Positions 20,880 through 32,562 of a stretch of 64,000 nucleotides of DNA are shown here, in pieces. Each line of letters starts with the position of its first letter. Position 1 is the first letter of the stretch. The translations under genes and the position numbers were made by a program. This DNA comes from Climacteris rufus (taxonomy: Eukaryota; Chordata; Aves; Passeriformes; Climacteridae). The stretch covers positions 295,118 through 359,117 of the forward strand of contig VZRZ01008732.1 of assembly GCA_013398175.1 (NCBI GenBank), given 5' to 3'. A model generated the notes under the pieces. It saw nothing but the letters and a program-made list of their open reading frames with translations. It was not told where the DNA came from and searched no databases.

Positions 20880-23800
20880 GTAAGTTATTTGAAGTTGGTT
20901 TCTCTCAAAGAGAATTTAATCTCTTAAGGTGAGCCAACATTTTAGAAACATCTTAAGAGTCCATCATCAAACTCAAATTAATAAATTCTCTAACATCTCT
21001 GTAAAACCAGGATAAATTCACTCTTGTTTTTGATCTGAGAGTCTTGCAAATATTTTTATTGATATTTATTTCATCTTTTTCATTTTGCAAAAGTATGATT
21101 TTTTTTCTGCTTACCTAGTATGCCTAGAATGGACACAATTGTTTTCATTGTATAAGTTTCAGAAGCACTTAACTATTAGTGTGCTTTTCTGTTTTTTTGT
21201 CAGCATCATTGAAAATGTCAGAATTTATTTGGGATAATATTAGTCAACTAATGCTTCAAGAGCATAAAAGGGAAAACAAGTTATTTTTTGTTGATGAGTT
21301 TTCTTCCTCCTGAGGAAGAAATTAAGTTGAAATATTTAGGGATGAAATTTGTTCTGTCTTTTTCATGCGGATATAAGGGTACACAGTAACATTACTAAAA
21401 TAGATATATTCTGCTCAAAATGTAAGCACAGGATGAACTGGAAGAAGGCATTGAACAATTCTTTTCCGCACAAGAGGTCAGAGACAAAGGGACTGCATGC
21501 TTTCAAGAGATCCAGGCAAGAAAGCCCCTCAGCTGATCCTTAGTGAAGAAGCTATCACCTTCAGTGTATATACAGGCAATCAGATGAAATACAGGAAGTG
21601 GAAAGCTTATTTTTCTGTGGCATAGAAACTGTGTCATACAAGAGCAATGGTTTTACTCCTCTAAAGTAAAAGAGGAATCAGTCTTGCTCAGGTAATAATG
21701 AAATGCTTTATTTAACCTTCTCCATTTACTTTGGCAAAGGCAGTTAACATTTTCCAAAAGTAGAATATTTCATCATAGGTCAAAGAAGGTCCATATAAGA
21801 CAACATGTTTGCAAAATTAGACTAACCTCATCCATCTGGTTAAAAATAGCTTTTGAAATTAATATCTTCATACACATTAGGCTTAATTCATATTAGTGAA
21901 CAGGATTTCATTTTTGTAATTGTTTTGTGGCAAACTGAATTAAGGAAGAATGATCTATTTTGAAAAAAAAGGAGCAAATTATAAGATTACATTTCTCTTC
22001 CTCAAAGTAGAATAACCTACCCTTCAATCACCTTTATAGGTTTATAAAAAATGTCCTAGACAATTCCAAGGAAAATCATGTTTTGTACAGTGTCAGTATC
22101 ACAAGAAAATCCAGAAAAGTAAAGCAAGTGAGCCCCCTTGTGTCCTGATTCTCATCTAATAAACTGCTATTCAGAGGTTCTAATAAAATACCTTGGAAAT
22201 AATTACACTTCCTGTAAGCAAGTATGATAGATAGTAAACGATCTTAAATGCTTCGTAAAATCAATATATAGATTTTTGGCATAAATTAGCATATCTAGGT
22301 TTTACTCATGGAGTATATAGAAAGATGTACTTCTCTTCAGTCTCTAAAAATGAGAGAGCTATCTCTCAGATAATTCATGGTCTAAAAATTCTCATTGTTT
22401 TTTTTAACTGAAAATTAAACCAGTCATTCCACTTTCAGGATACTTTGGTGAAGAAAATTGACATTTTTAAGTGGATTTCTAAACTGTTCTTGAGTCTATA
22501 GGCTAAAACATTGCTTGTTAAAAAATTCCAAATACAAATTTCTGCCTTTTGTATATAAAATTGTGCATGAATTTTTTCTGATACCATAATAAACACGGTC
22601 ATTAACTCCTTAACTGAAAAAATATAATAAAAAAGTTGTCTGATAACTGGTCTGGTAAAGCAGACTAAAAAAATTTTTGTCTTTTTTTTGTCTTTTTTTT
22701 TTTTAATGTAACTGAAGACAGTTCTTGGTAGAGAAGCAGATAATCCATAAGCACTCAGACAACCTCAGGCAGAAAGCAAGACCTCTGGAAGAGAATGAAG
22801 GGAAAGAGAGAGCAAAAAGATTAGAAAAAGACTGTCAAGCCCTCAAGATGAATTCATAAGCAATAAGGAAAGGGAATGAATGACTTTACAAGATGAGGAA
22901 GTAGCTTATACATAAAGGAGCAACTATCATTCTATCTCACTTAGAAGAAAAATTATAAAAGCCTGGTGGCAGTGAGAGATCAATGCCCTAGCAGTACTAG
23001 TTAAAGCTACAGCTGCTCTAGATTCCTGAGCAATGTGGTTTTCTCATGGGGGAATAGGGGCACAAGAAGAATAAGCCACTTTGCTCTTAGCTTAAATTGT
23101 TGATCTCCACCTGTCTTTTCCCTGTGCTTTCATTACAGTTAATTCTGTACAGACACGGGTACAGCAAACCACAGGTGATAGATAACTGTTGTAAAGCACA
23201 GATGTCTTCTCATCAAGGGGTCACTTACTGCACTAACAATCCCCTCCACACAACTTGAAAAATTTGGAATATTTTCAAAAGTAAAACAGTTTAATAATTC
23301 ATAGTGCACTAGTAAAACAAACAAACAAGAAAGCAAATACCCCACAACTTGATTCCTAAGGCAATCATGCAAATTTTCTGGCTCTTTCTTCACTTTATAT
23401 AAACATTCTGATGAGAAACTTGGCTGCTGTTGCGACACAGGCCTGCAAAAGAAACATACATCTTAAACTGGCAGATCACCTGTTGTATTATGTTATCATG
23501 AAAGTACTTAAATATATCCATAATCAGGTTATAACTCCTTTGCAAGGGTTTGGAAGTGTAAGGCTATATGAAAACAGAAATGGCTTCTGGATTAGTGCAT
23601 AAACCTAAGTTACTACATTATGAGAATGGGGTCTTTCTTCAACACTGCCTCTAAAAAATTATTCTTCCTTCATTATTAATACCAGGATACTATTTCAGGG
23701 TGAGGTTGCAGTCCCTATAAGCACTCTGGCTGAGCCCAGACATGGACTTGGTGACACCAAACCTGTGGTCAATCTTCTGCTCTTGTAATTTCCTGAACCT

Positions 23801-24425
23801 CATGACAGCAGCAGAACACCTCACATATGAGTCAGGAATTTATCAGCAGCCCAATTAATATTTTAACAGTCTAAGAGTCCACATGATCTAATTATTACAG
23901 AAAGGCTCATTAATCATCCTCTTATATCTTTTAAAGATAAAATCCTTCTCAGATTCTACTTTTATTTTTCTCTAGTATTATGATCCCTGGTTCAGTACTT
24001 CTCAGGAACATTTTCTGTTGACCATTTCAGCCTTCCTTAGGAAGTCCAGGGCCCACTGCAATGAGTGGGGCACGTATAGAGAGTATGGCCCCTTGTCCAC
24101 TGTCCTGTTTGAGTCTCTGGAGGTGCATTTGCATTCCTTCTCCCTTCCTGCCATTTCCTTCTGGAGGCCCTTTGGGGAAGCGCAGCAAATGCCCCTGCAT
24201 CCTGTGACAGAAAGGGCAAGTTTTCTTCCCTGTTTGTCTGATTGTCCTCCTTAAACTTCATTCTTTTTTATGGATGATATGCATACCTTTCCTAAGGTAT
24301 GTTCCTAAGAGTAACACCTTGCTTGTTTTCCTGTAACTCAAGTTGTCAGGACTACAATTGCATTTGTAAATGTGTGTCTGTACTGGATCAGTCCAATAAA
24401 CTGTCTCCATAAGTGACCCCTCATG
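20880..24425. other. AT-rich unique sequence, no gene seen
   Basis: No recognised repeat family. Poly(T) runs occur at 22681-22704. A GC-richer patch at about 24030-24245 has open frames on both strands (74-78 codons) but no motif I recognise, and it could be a decayed repeat. Confidence 0.35.
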
Positions 24426-24431
24426 GACTCC

Positions 24432-24739
24432 TGTCGCAGTAACAACACAAAAGAAGAGACGGAGACACCTGTTACCAGCAAGGAGGAGAGAGCAGGAAGG
24501 GCCAGCAAGGCCCGCCTTCTTTATTTTATATACATTTAGAAATCACTATTCATTGGAGGAAATCAGTTCTTCCTCCCTCAATCACAGTGGTCAAAGGAAA
24601 TGTCCATCAAAGTTCTGTGTCCAGGAGAAAGGAATGTAAATGATAAGATACAATTACAATAACATGTTTACATAGAAAAGTGTGAGAAACCAGCTACAAA
24701 AGAATGACAACATCCAGAACTGCAAAAGTCAGGGCAGCA
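24432..24739 (-). mobile_element. Solo LTR, copy A (6-bp target duplication GACTCC)
   Basis: The 308-bp element begins TGTCGCAGTAAC and ends CAGGGCAGCA. The duplication GACTCC lies at 24426-24431 and 24740-24745. On the minus strand TATATAAAATAAAG shows a TATA box running directly into an AATAAA signal, giving orientation. The same family occurs at 53746-54059 with high similarity over the whole length. The 6-bp duplication points to a class II element. Confidence 0.95.
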
Positions 24740-24745
24740 GACTCC

Positions 24746-25279
24746 TATGAAGAGCAAAAAACAGAGAAATATGTGATGCAGTTCCCAGTACTCTGCCAGC
24801 GTCAGATTGTTTTCAGCTCCTGAACACCATGAATGGATTGAGGATTGTCTTAGACCTGCTGCATCTTCTTTATAGTGACCTACATTTGATCAGCCCTTGA
24901 ATATTTGTCCAAACTTCTTGAATCTTGAAAGCTGCAATTCTCCTTGGCAGTGTTCCACAGGCTATGGGTAGGCACTATTCTTCAACACTTTCCTAGTTCT
25001 TGTCTAGAAAAGACAAATCATCTTTTACCTGCCATCTTCATATTGCTCATTTTTCAGTTCTTTGCCACATGCTTCCAAAACTGGGACAAACTTTAAAATA
25101 TTTAAGTAGATAGAAACTCTCTAGGTATTTAAAAACTGTCGTTCATGTAAGTCATGCCACAGAAATCCCACTAGATGACTTGCTATATCTTGATATGTCT
25201 AAACACTTACAAAAATCTGCTCAAAATGTGTAAAATGCTGAAAAGCTAAAACTTATCTCACTGCTCTTAGCAATACATA
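24746..25279. other. Unique sequence between two LTRs, no gene seen
   Basis: No recognised repeat or open frame of interest. Confidence 0.4.
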
Positions 25280-26437
25280 TGTCGTGGTTTGAGAAATTTG
25301 GGAGGTCTAGCTTTTTGGGTGTGGTAGGGGCCAAAAGATGGCTCCTGTAAGGAGCTTCCAGAAGCTCCCACAGCTGTCCAGTCAGGGCCTATCTGTGATG
25401 GCTCCTGGGAGACTGATGTGCTGTTTTCCACAGCTGGGCCAACTAGGAAGGACAGAAACGCCTCTGTGACAGTGTATTTAAGAAGCAATCTCTGTAGTAC
25501 GCATGCGCGCGCCATGTAACCCTGTAGTCATGTAGTTAGTAGATTAGGCAGGGGAGGAGGAGTACAGCAAATAACTAGGAAAAACAACTGAAACATCAGA
25601 TATGAAAGCCAGCAAACGATGCCAGTCTGCCAAAGAAGAGAAGCAATGGAGGAGGAGGTTCCTGCATCATCGGAACTGATACATCTTCAAAGCCTGTGGT
25701 AAGAAACTTTAATCAAACTTGGAGCGGAGACGGTGCAGGAGGGAGTGAACTCCCACAAGAGTAGCTGTGTCTGGTGGGGACCAAGGACTTTGCTCCTGAG
25801 TCAATAAGGGAGTCAATTATGTTAAAAGAAGCCTGGTTTTATTCCTATCCTAAGAGAAAGACCAGCCCGATGGCAAAAGATGAAGCAGAGACAATGTAAA
25901 AAGGAGTGATCTCCTACAGAAGGGGCTTTGGTCTGGTGAGGAATGGACACAGTCAGTAACGGCTTCTACTCCTAAAAGAGTTGAACTGCAGGAGTCGGTG
26001 AGGTAAAGAAGCTTTGAGTCACCCCCACCCTAAGTGTGGACCGGCCTGATTTGGGAGGAAACAGCGGCGGCAGTTTCGGGCGGGCTGCGTGCCAACTTCT
26101 GCAAACCGTGAGATGGTGCCAAAGGAGAGAGAGAGAGAGAGAGAGAGAGACCTCCAGGTATAATTGCTAAGAAGAGGAAACACCTGAGCATCTGAGGACT
26201 AAACTCATTAGAGATAAAACCCCCTCCCCGGGTTCCCCTTATGATCTGGGAGGAGAGAGAGAGGGCTGTGAAGCTTTCGGGAAAGAGGGGAGGGGGGGAA
26301 ATGGGAGGACAGCAGAGAAAAGAATGTTTGGGAGATGTTCCTTTGTTTTTGCTCACTCCTTTTACTCTGTAATAAATTCACTTTATCATTTAGAAGCATT
26401 GACCTTGCCTCAGCCTGATTTTGCTCCTCTACCAGCA
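25280..26437 (+). mobile_element. 1.16-kb ERV LTR, plus orientation
   Basis: It begins TGTCGTGGTTTGAG, a start shared by avian LTRs. The promoter-like segment follows: TATTTAAG near 25476, then a purine-rich transcribed region including a (GA)n run at about 26127-26150. An AATAAA signal lies at 26371 and the proposed end is CTACCAGCA at 26437. No matching flanking duplication was found (left flank ACATA, right flank TTTCT). Either the right end lies elsewhere, or this is a 5' LTR followed by a short piece of internal sequence. No protein-coding remnant of gag, pol or env is visible after it. Confidence 0.75.
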
Positions 26438-27689
26438 TTTCTTATCATGGGTTTAGTAATACAGTTCAATTGGCAAGGGAAAAAAAGCAGTTCTAGTGGG
26501 GCCTTGGCCGTTGGCTGGGGCTTGCATCAGCCTGACTGAATTTACAATGTGGCTGAATGGTTGCTAGGATCAGAAAGACAATTCTTCTCAAAGAGCATAC
26601 TGACAGATAATATTTCTGAGCTTCCTTTCATTGTGGAAGCATGCTGTCTCCATATATCATTTATAAATTACATTGATTTGAAACTATAACAGAATCACAA
26701 CCACTAGGTTTTACCATACCTTGGCTTTTGCTCCCTGTCCTTATAATTATAAGCTCCCTGTCCTTATAATTATAATCTAGGAATTCTGATGACTGTGGTG
26801 CCATTACAAAATATAACTGATAATGTTGTTTTGGAGTTTTTGAATTTGGTCTGGACAGATATTTAGATCTACACATTGTTAATGATGAGCCAAGGCATAA
26901 AATCTAATAAAACTTTCTTTTCATGAGTTTTAATGGCTCTGTAGCTATCATGTAACTCTCCCTCGGGTGTCACATGTCTAGAATCTGTCTTTTGTGCTTG
27001 TATAGCACTTTGTATGGCCATTTTTATGGCTCTAAATTAAGAATTATGTCATATGACCATTCCTGGTTTTCACAAGGAATATAATGTCCCAAGTACTACA
27101 TTTTAAAGCTCTATGCACATTACCTCTGTAAGTCTCATTAACCTTTTCTTTCTGGCAAGTTTTTTTGTTCTTCACTTTTAAACCTTTAATACTATCACAA
27201 AATACTAACATAATTCCCAGTAATAGACTTGAGCAACTATCACAGAATTCCACGTTACCTAGCTAATTACGTATTCTGGTAGGCCGTATAAACTCCATTA
27301 TTCTTTGTATCACATACATAGCTAAACCAAATTTTTAAAATCTCTTTCAGGGAAACAATACATGGGAAATACCACTGTTTCTTTTCCTTAATTAGTTTTA
27401 TAATCTTAATTGCACTACCTTAAAAAAATACAAGCTTTAAGCATGTTGGTTACTAAGAATGCTTGTAAGTAAGTAAATAGAACAGATCCTATGCTATTTT
27501 CTTTTATCAGAAAGTAAACTGTCAGGTTTTTTTAAATAAGTCACTAATTAAGCATTGATAATGTTTTCACTTCCCTCCTTCCTTTTCTTCATAAGGAAAG
27601 CAGTGGTTACTGGCCAGGGCATTTGATGATTGTACACTATGTTCTGTCCTATGTATACAAAATAACAGAAAATAAAACAGAAGGAAGAC
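26438..27689. other. AT-rich sequence with a 22-bp tandem duplication
   Basis: The phrase CTCCCTGTCCTTATAATTAT is present twice in a row at 26731-26774 with a period of about 22-23 bases, a recent small duplication. The first 120 bases could be internal sequence of the preceding ERV. Otherwise no gene or repeat family is recognised. Confidence 0.4.
26731..26774. repeat. 22-bp tandem duplication
   Basis: Two adjacent, nearly identical copies of a unit starting CTCCCTGTCC and ending in ATTATAA. Confidence 0.9.
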
Positions 27690-28001
27690 ATCTGCAATGG
27701 CTGAATAAATGGATGGATATTCAGGTATGCAGAAAGCCTGCTGGATCCCTGTGTGCAACGAATATGATCAATAGTGTAATGTCCAGATGACAGCCACTGA
27801 CAAGCAGAATATGCAGGGGTCAATACTGAGGTCTAGCTTTTTCAACATCTTTATCAGTGGAGTGAACAATGATAGGAGTGAACATCAGGAAAGCTTTTAA
27901 TGGCACTAAACTGGGTGGAGTGACTGACACAATAAGTAGCAAAATGTCAATTCAGAGTGACTTTCTGTGACTAGATCAACAGAAACACCATGAGGTTCAA
28001 G
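27690..28001 (+). mobile_element. CR1 LINE fragment, plus strand
   Basis: Diverged but recognisable CR1 ORF2 blocks are present. 'CAGGGGTCAATACTGAGG' is the PQGS block. 'TTCAACATCTTTATCAGTGG' follows where CR1 encodes the FNIFIDD segment, then 'GGCACTAAACTGGGTGGAG' (ADDTKLGG region) and 'CATGAGGTTCAA' at the right edge. The left edge is approximate. It stops abruptly where the opposite-strand CR1 begins. Confidence 0.72.
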
Positions 28002-28856
28002 AATCATGGAATCACAGAATCATTTGTTGGAAAGGACCTCTTGAAATTATCTAGTCAAGCTCCCCATTTCAGGCTGAGTCAGACTGAGTATGTTTTCTAA
28101 GACTCTTTCCAGGCTGAAGAGTCCCAGCTTTCAGGCTCTTCTATGAAAGACATTCCTTATCACAAAGACTTTATACTGGACTTACTTCAGTAAGTCTATG
28201 TCTTGCTCATACTCAGAAGTTCAGAACTGAAAACGGTACTCCACATGCAGTCTCACCAGTGCTGAGTAGAAGAGAAAATTGCCTCTTCCTGAACTTATGA
28301 TAGCACTCTCCTTAATGCAGTCCAGGACACTTTTGGCTTTCTTTTCTACTAGAAAGGATTGCTGCTGTCCACCAGAATCCTAAATTTCTCTGTAGGACTG
28401 AGAAGTGCTTTCCAGACACTTGGCACTCAGACCATCCTGGTGTCTGGAGTTATTCAATCCAGGAAAAGAACTTTGTATTTTCCTTCAATGAACTTCACAA
28501 GATTCTTCTCTGCCCATTTCTCCAACCTGTCTAAGCCCCTTTGAATGGCAACACAACCATTCATCAACTATTCCTCCCAGTTTTGTATTAACTGTGAGAA
28601 CTTGCTGAGGTGTGCTCTGTCCCAGCATCCTTGTCTTTAATGAACGTATTAAAGTGTTGTCCTCAGTATCAATCCCCGGTGTACACCACTAGTGATTTGC
28701 CTGCAGCTGGACTTTATGATGCTGATTAAAACCAAGTGGACCTGGTTATTTAGACAGTTTTCAATACACCTCACTGTGCATTTATGTAACTCAATTTGTC
28801 TGCTTAGATTCGAGGATGTTGTGGAAAACAGTGCCAAGTGCTTTACCAGTGAAGGT
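28002..28856 (-). mobile_element. CR1 LINE fragment, minus strand
   Basis: It begins with reverse-complement terminal octamers (AATCATGGAATCACAGAATC), then 'GTTGGAAAGGACCTCTTG'. It continues through the 3' coding region: 'CCAGTGCTGAGTAGAAG', 'AGTCCAGGACACTTTTGGC', 'TGAACTTCACAAGATTCTTC', 'AACCTGTCTAAGCCCCTTTG' and 'TGTACACCACTAGTGATTTG'. It fades near 28856. It is a long, old, 5'-truncated copy. It lies tail-first against the plus-strand CR1 and probably inserted into or beside it. Confidence 0.9.
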
Positions 28857-29800
28857 AAACTTCATCCAAAGCTGAATTTGACTTATATTCAAGAGACCTT
28901 TCTTTACTCCAGAAGAAATTTCTTCAGTAGTCTTTAGAATTCTGGTTCTTTTGTTGCCTTATGTTTCCCAGAAAAAGTCAAGGAACTTTCATCAGTAGAT
29001 AATGGAGAAACTTTGGAACAAGACATTCTTTTGTCTGCAAAAGTTTATCAGAATATGAATATTAATATTACAATAGAAAAGTACAAGCAGCACATCTTAA
29101 GAATGAAATAGATCATTACTGTTCTATATATATGTGAACTTATCATCAATTCAAGGTGTTTACAATCCCAACTATGTTTAAAAAGAGTACAAGAATATTT
29201 CTTTCTTTTCCTGTTTATCCAGATATAGGTAACTTTCCAAAGGTCCAGCTCACTAAATTTCAGCAAAGATCACAAAATTCTGTCTCTGGTTTAGCAATAT
29301 ACATGGGATGAGATTCCTGTGTAGAAAGAAGGAGCTACCACTGATTCCTACTGACTGCACACAGTATGTAATTCATGTAGAATTCACAGTTGCAGGATGT
29401 TGTGAAATTTAAAAGTATGTTTGAGTTCAAGTAAGGACAAGTAGACAAATTCATGTAAAAAAAAAGGAAAGTAGTTAGAAAGAGTAGACAAAATGCAATA
29501 TCTTGCTCAGCAAAGCAAGAAACCTCTGACTTCTACAAACTAGAAAGTTATATGTATATGATGTGCAGGATCAGTTTATACATCTTCTGTTGGTTAAAAT
29601 ATCTCTCTAAAAATTTGCTATGATGTCCACTAATATTGGTAATACTTTGTGTTTAATCTTACCAGCATCACAGTTTATTGTTCTTAGCAGAAGAAAGAAA
29701 AAGCAATAGGAGCATAAATAATCAAGTTGAATTCATTAGGACTGCTCAAATACTACTCGTCAAGAGTGTGCATAAATAGTGCATGGGTATGAGTCTTTCT
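28857..29800. other. AT-rich unique sequence, no gene seen
   Basis: No recognised repeat or exon. Confidence 0.4.
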
Positions 29801-30250
29801 TGTGTTTAAAGTGATGCCTTTTGCTCAGGCTGGCAGGAGACAGAAAAAAATGGAGACACAAAGTTATGGGGAAAGGGGAAATAGGTACCTTTATTCCATG
29901 AATCTGAACACGCCAGGCAGGGGAGGATGGGTTGGCCCCCCGATGGCTTCCCAGTCGTGTCCCCATGATATTCCCGAGAGTGCGGTAAGACCAAGAGCGC
30001 AAGGGAGTGAACCACAAGCAAGAACCCCTATTTATAGTGAATATTACTATTCTATTTAGTTGGCATAAATTCCCCAATTAGAGCAGGGTACCATTACATG
30101 TAAATTGGACATTGGATCTTGTGTTACTGTCATGCTGCTAGCATCAAAGAAGATAACAGTGTTCTTTTGGTGTTCTCTCTTTGGGGCCAGTGGGGACATC
30201 ATGGAGGAAAACATGTCCCTGTTATGACTAGGGCAGTATGAATATACTGG
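29801..30250 (-). mobile_element. Probable ERV LTR, minus orientation, edges unresolved
   Basis: A block of higher GC holds, on the minus strand, a TATA box (CACTATAAATAGGG, near 30030) followed about 130 bases downstream by AATAAAGG (near 29890), the order expected of an LTR. The centre (about 29910-30010) is GC-rich. I could not find flanking duplications, so both edges are estimates. The overlapping frames on both strands at 29760-30077 are not convincing genes. Confidence 0.5.
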
Positions 30251-31928
30251 GGTATGGTTCTCCTATCATTTACTAGCTTTATAAACATTGGCTGTGGAAA
30301 GCTACAGAGTTTTCTACATAGGGAGTTACAGCAACATAATGAAAAAGCAAAAATCTATTTCGGCATCAAAAGTACAAGTATTTATTTGCTCAAAAGCTAA
30401 TATAAGGTGAACATTTTATTATATCAAGATTTTCATCATAGAAAGGCAGTACTTCCTTTTTTCATTTTTTACAGGGAATTACTTAATTTGACGTTAAGTG
30501 AATATGGTTGTAACTGCAGCTCAAATCAGAAATTTATTATATCTCCTTTGTTGCAAGTAAAAGAGTTTTCCAAGAGGACTGGTTCTACAGATGGCTGAAC
30601 TCTGAGTGGTTTGTACTGCTGTGTTGTAGGAATTTTGAAAACAATCATTATTTCTTGTTAACATTCTGTGACAACATTTTACACTGCCTTCAAAGTAAAG
30701 GCTTTGGTTCTCAGGAGGTGATTTGATTTCATTTGCCAATTCATGTCTGCGTATTATTCCAATAGAATAGCCTGTTTTGGAAAAAAGTCTCCATTTTGTT
30801 ATTGTGAAGTGCAAAATTATATGCTAATTAAGGTCATATATTCTGTTAACTAAAGACAAAATTAGGAGTGGTCAATGTCTTATATTCTGTCAGCCATTAA
30901 TTGACATCTGAAATCAGCACAGATCTGTATGGATTGATAAAATAAGTGAAATCATTAAGCTGCAGGCAATGCAAGGTTGCTTATAATATGAATGATAAAT
31001 CAATGAAAAATAAAACTTGAGTGAAAACATAAGGAAAAATTACTATATTCTTTCCTAGATGATCAATGAAAGTGTTAGTAAAAATAATGAATATATATGC
31101 TATTTACATTTAAGCCTACATATATTATTTCACCTTGTTAAAATGGTAATGTTTTTAACATTCCTTGCTGATGCTAGTACTTATACAGAAGGAATGACAG
31201 TTGTCTATTAAAACTTTGGGTCACAGAATAATTAGTGAGAAATAATAGGCAGGTTATGCCTTTTTTGTCTCAATGAATTCTTTATGCTTTTATGTAACAG
31301 TTACTTTCATCATCATTAATATCGATGCAAATTTTCATTATTCATAAATTATGAAATAATAAGAAGGCTTCATTACACCAGCAACTGAAAATTATTCACT
31401 TCAGTTACTAATACATGAATGAATCATTCTTTGAGAATTCCAACTTCATGACAGATTTTTATAAACAGAGTATCAATACAGAAGTAGCATCAGCAGTGAC
31501 ATCTTTCTATTATTTGTACTTTGTTCAAAAAATAACAAACGGCAGGAATATTTTTGTAAAATGAAACAGATTTGTATGTAATTGTGTGCTTTTTAATATT
31601 CAGTTTCAGAAAAAAATCTAGGTCAGAACATATGATAAGTAAAGACATCTTAAGGAATATCTTTTCTGCAATCAGTGGTCACCAGAAACTGATGGTTCAG
31701 GACTAGGGAACGCAAAAATCTAATTGTTACAAATACTCTAGTAATAGCTGAGCTTTCTAACTCAATATGAAGAACTTTCTTATCTAAATATATGCATGAA
31801 TAAACATGACATAAACTAGACTTATCTTGCAAATGCAACATAACTGATTAAGGGTACTGTCTGGGCCATACTAGTCCATTTTCTTCCTGAAATCAGATAC
31901 TTTCTGTCTTAATAGGGGGAAAATCAAA

Positions 31929-31970
31929 TTATAGTGAAGAAAATCTACCCTTATAGTGAAGAAAATCTAC
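31929..31970. repeat. 23-bp tandem duplication
   Basis: The phrase TTATAGTGAAGAAAATCTAC occurs twice, separated by CC. Confidence 0.9.
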
Positions 31971-32532
31971 AGGTTTCTCATATGTATATTTCTTTATTAA
32001 CTCTTGAAAACAGATATTTATTTTTTTTCTATCTGCAATATTCAGATGTATTCCAATTGTATTTTTTTCAAAATTGTGAGAGCACCGTCTAAGAGGTTCT
32101 GAGTTACAGGAAGTTCTGTAAGATTTGGCACACAGTTTATTGGCCTGGGCAGGACTGTGTGGTTTCTTAGTACAACCTTGTCAAATAAAATTCTGTGAGA
32201 GATATGCAAGAAGTATGCAAGAGTTTACTTAGATATTTAAACGGCTTTGCACTTTGATTGCCTTCTGCATACCACCTTGTGCCTCTAACACATAGCTGTA
32301 AATATTTTCCTATTATTTTTGAACAGGATTAATTTTTAATGGAAAATCACATTGCTACTTCACACTCTTAATGGCTGGCACTGCCAGTACACAGTCCACT
32401 TACTTGAATTTACACTGTTTACAATTCTTCCTCTCTTTAACATTTCCAGGTCTAAAGTAAGTTTTTGGTTGAAAGTGAATGTATTTGGGCTCCTCTCTCC
32501 TATGTGTAGTTTTTATCGTATTCCACAATGTT

Positions 32533-32562
32533 GTTTACTACTCTACAAGTAGAGTAGTAAAC
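32533..32562. repeat. Perfect 14-bp inverted repeat with 2-nt spacer
   Basis: The arms GTTTACTACTCTAC and GTAGAGTAGTAAAC are exact reverse complements separated by AA. The palindrome stands alone in unique sequence. Confidence 0.95.

Noticed and set aside
24030..24245. GC-richer patch with open frames on both strands as a possible exon
   Set aside because: No paired splice sites and no recognisable protein motif. It may be a decayed repeat.
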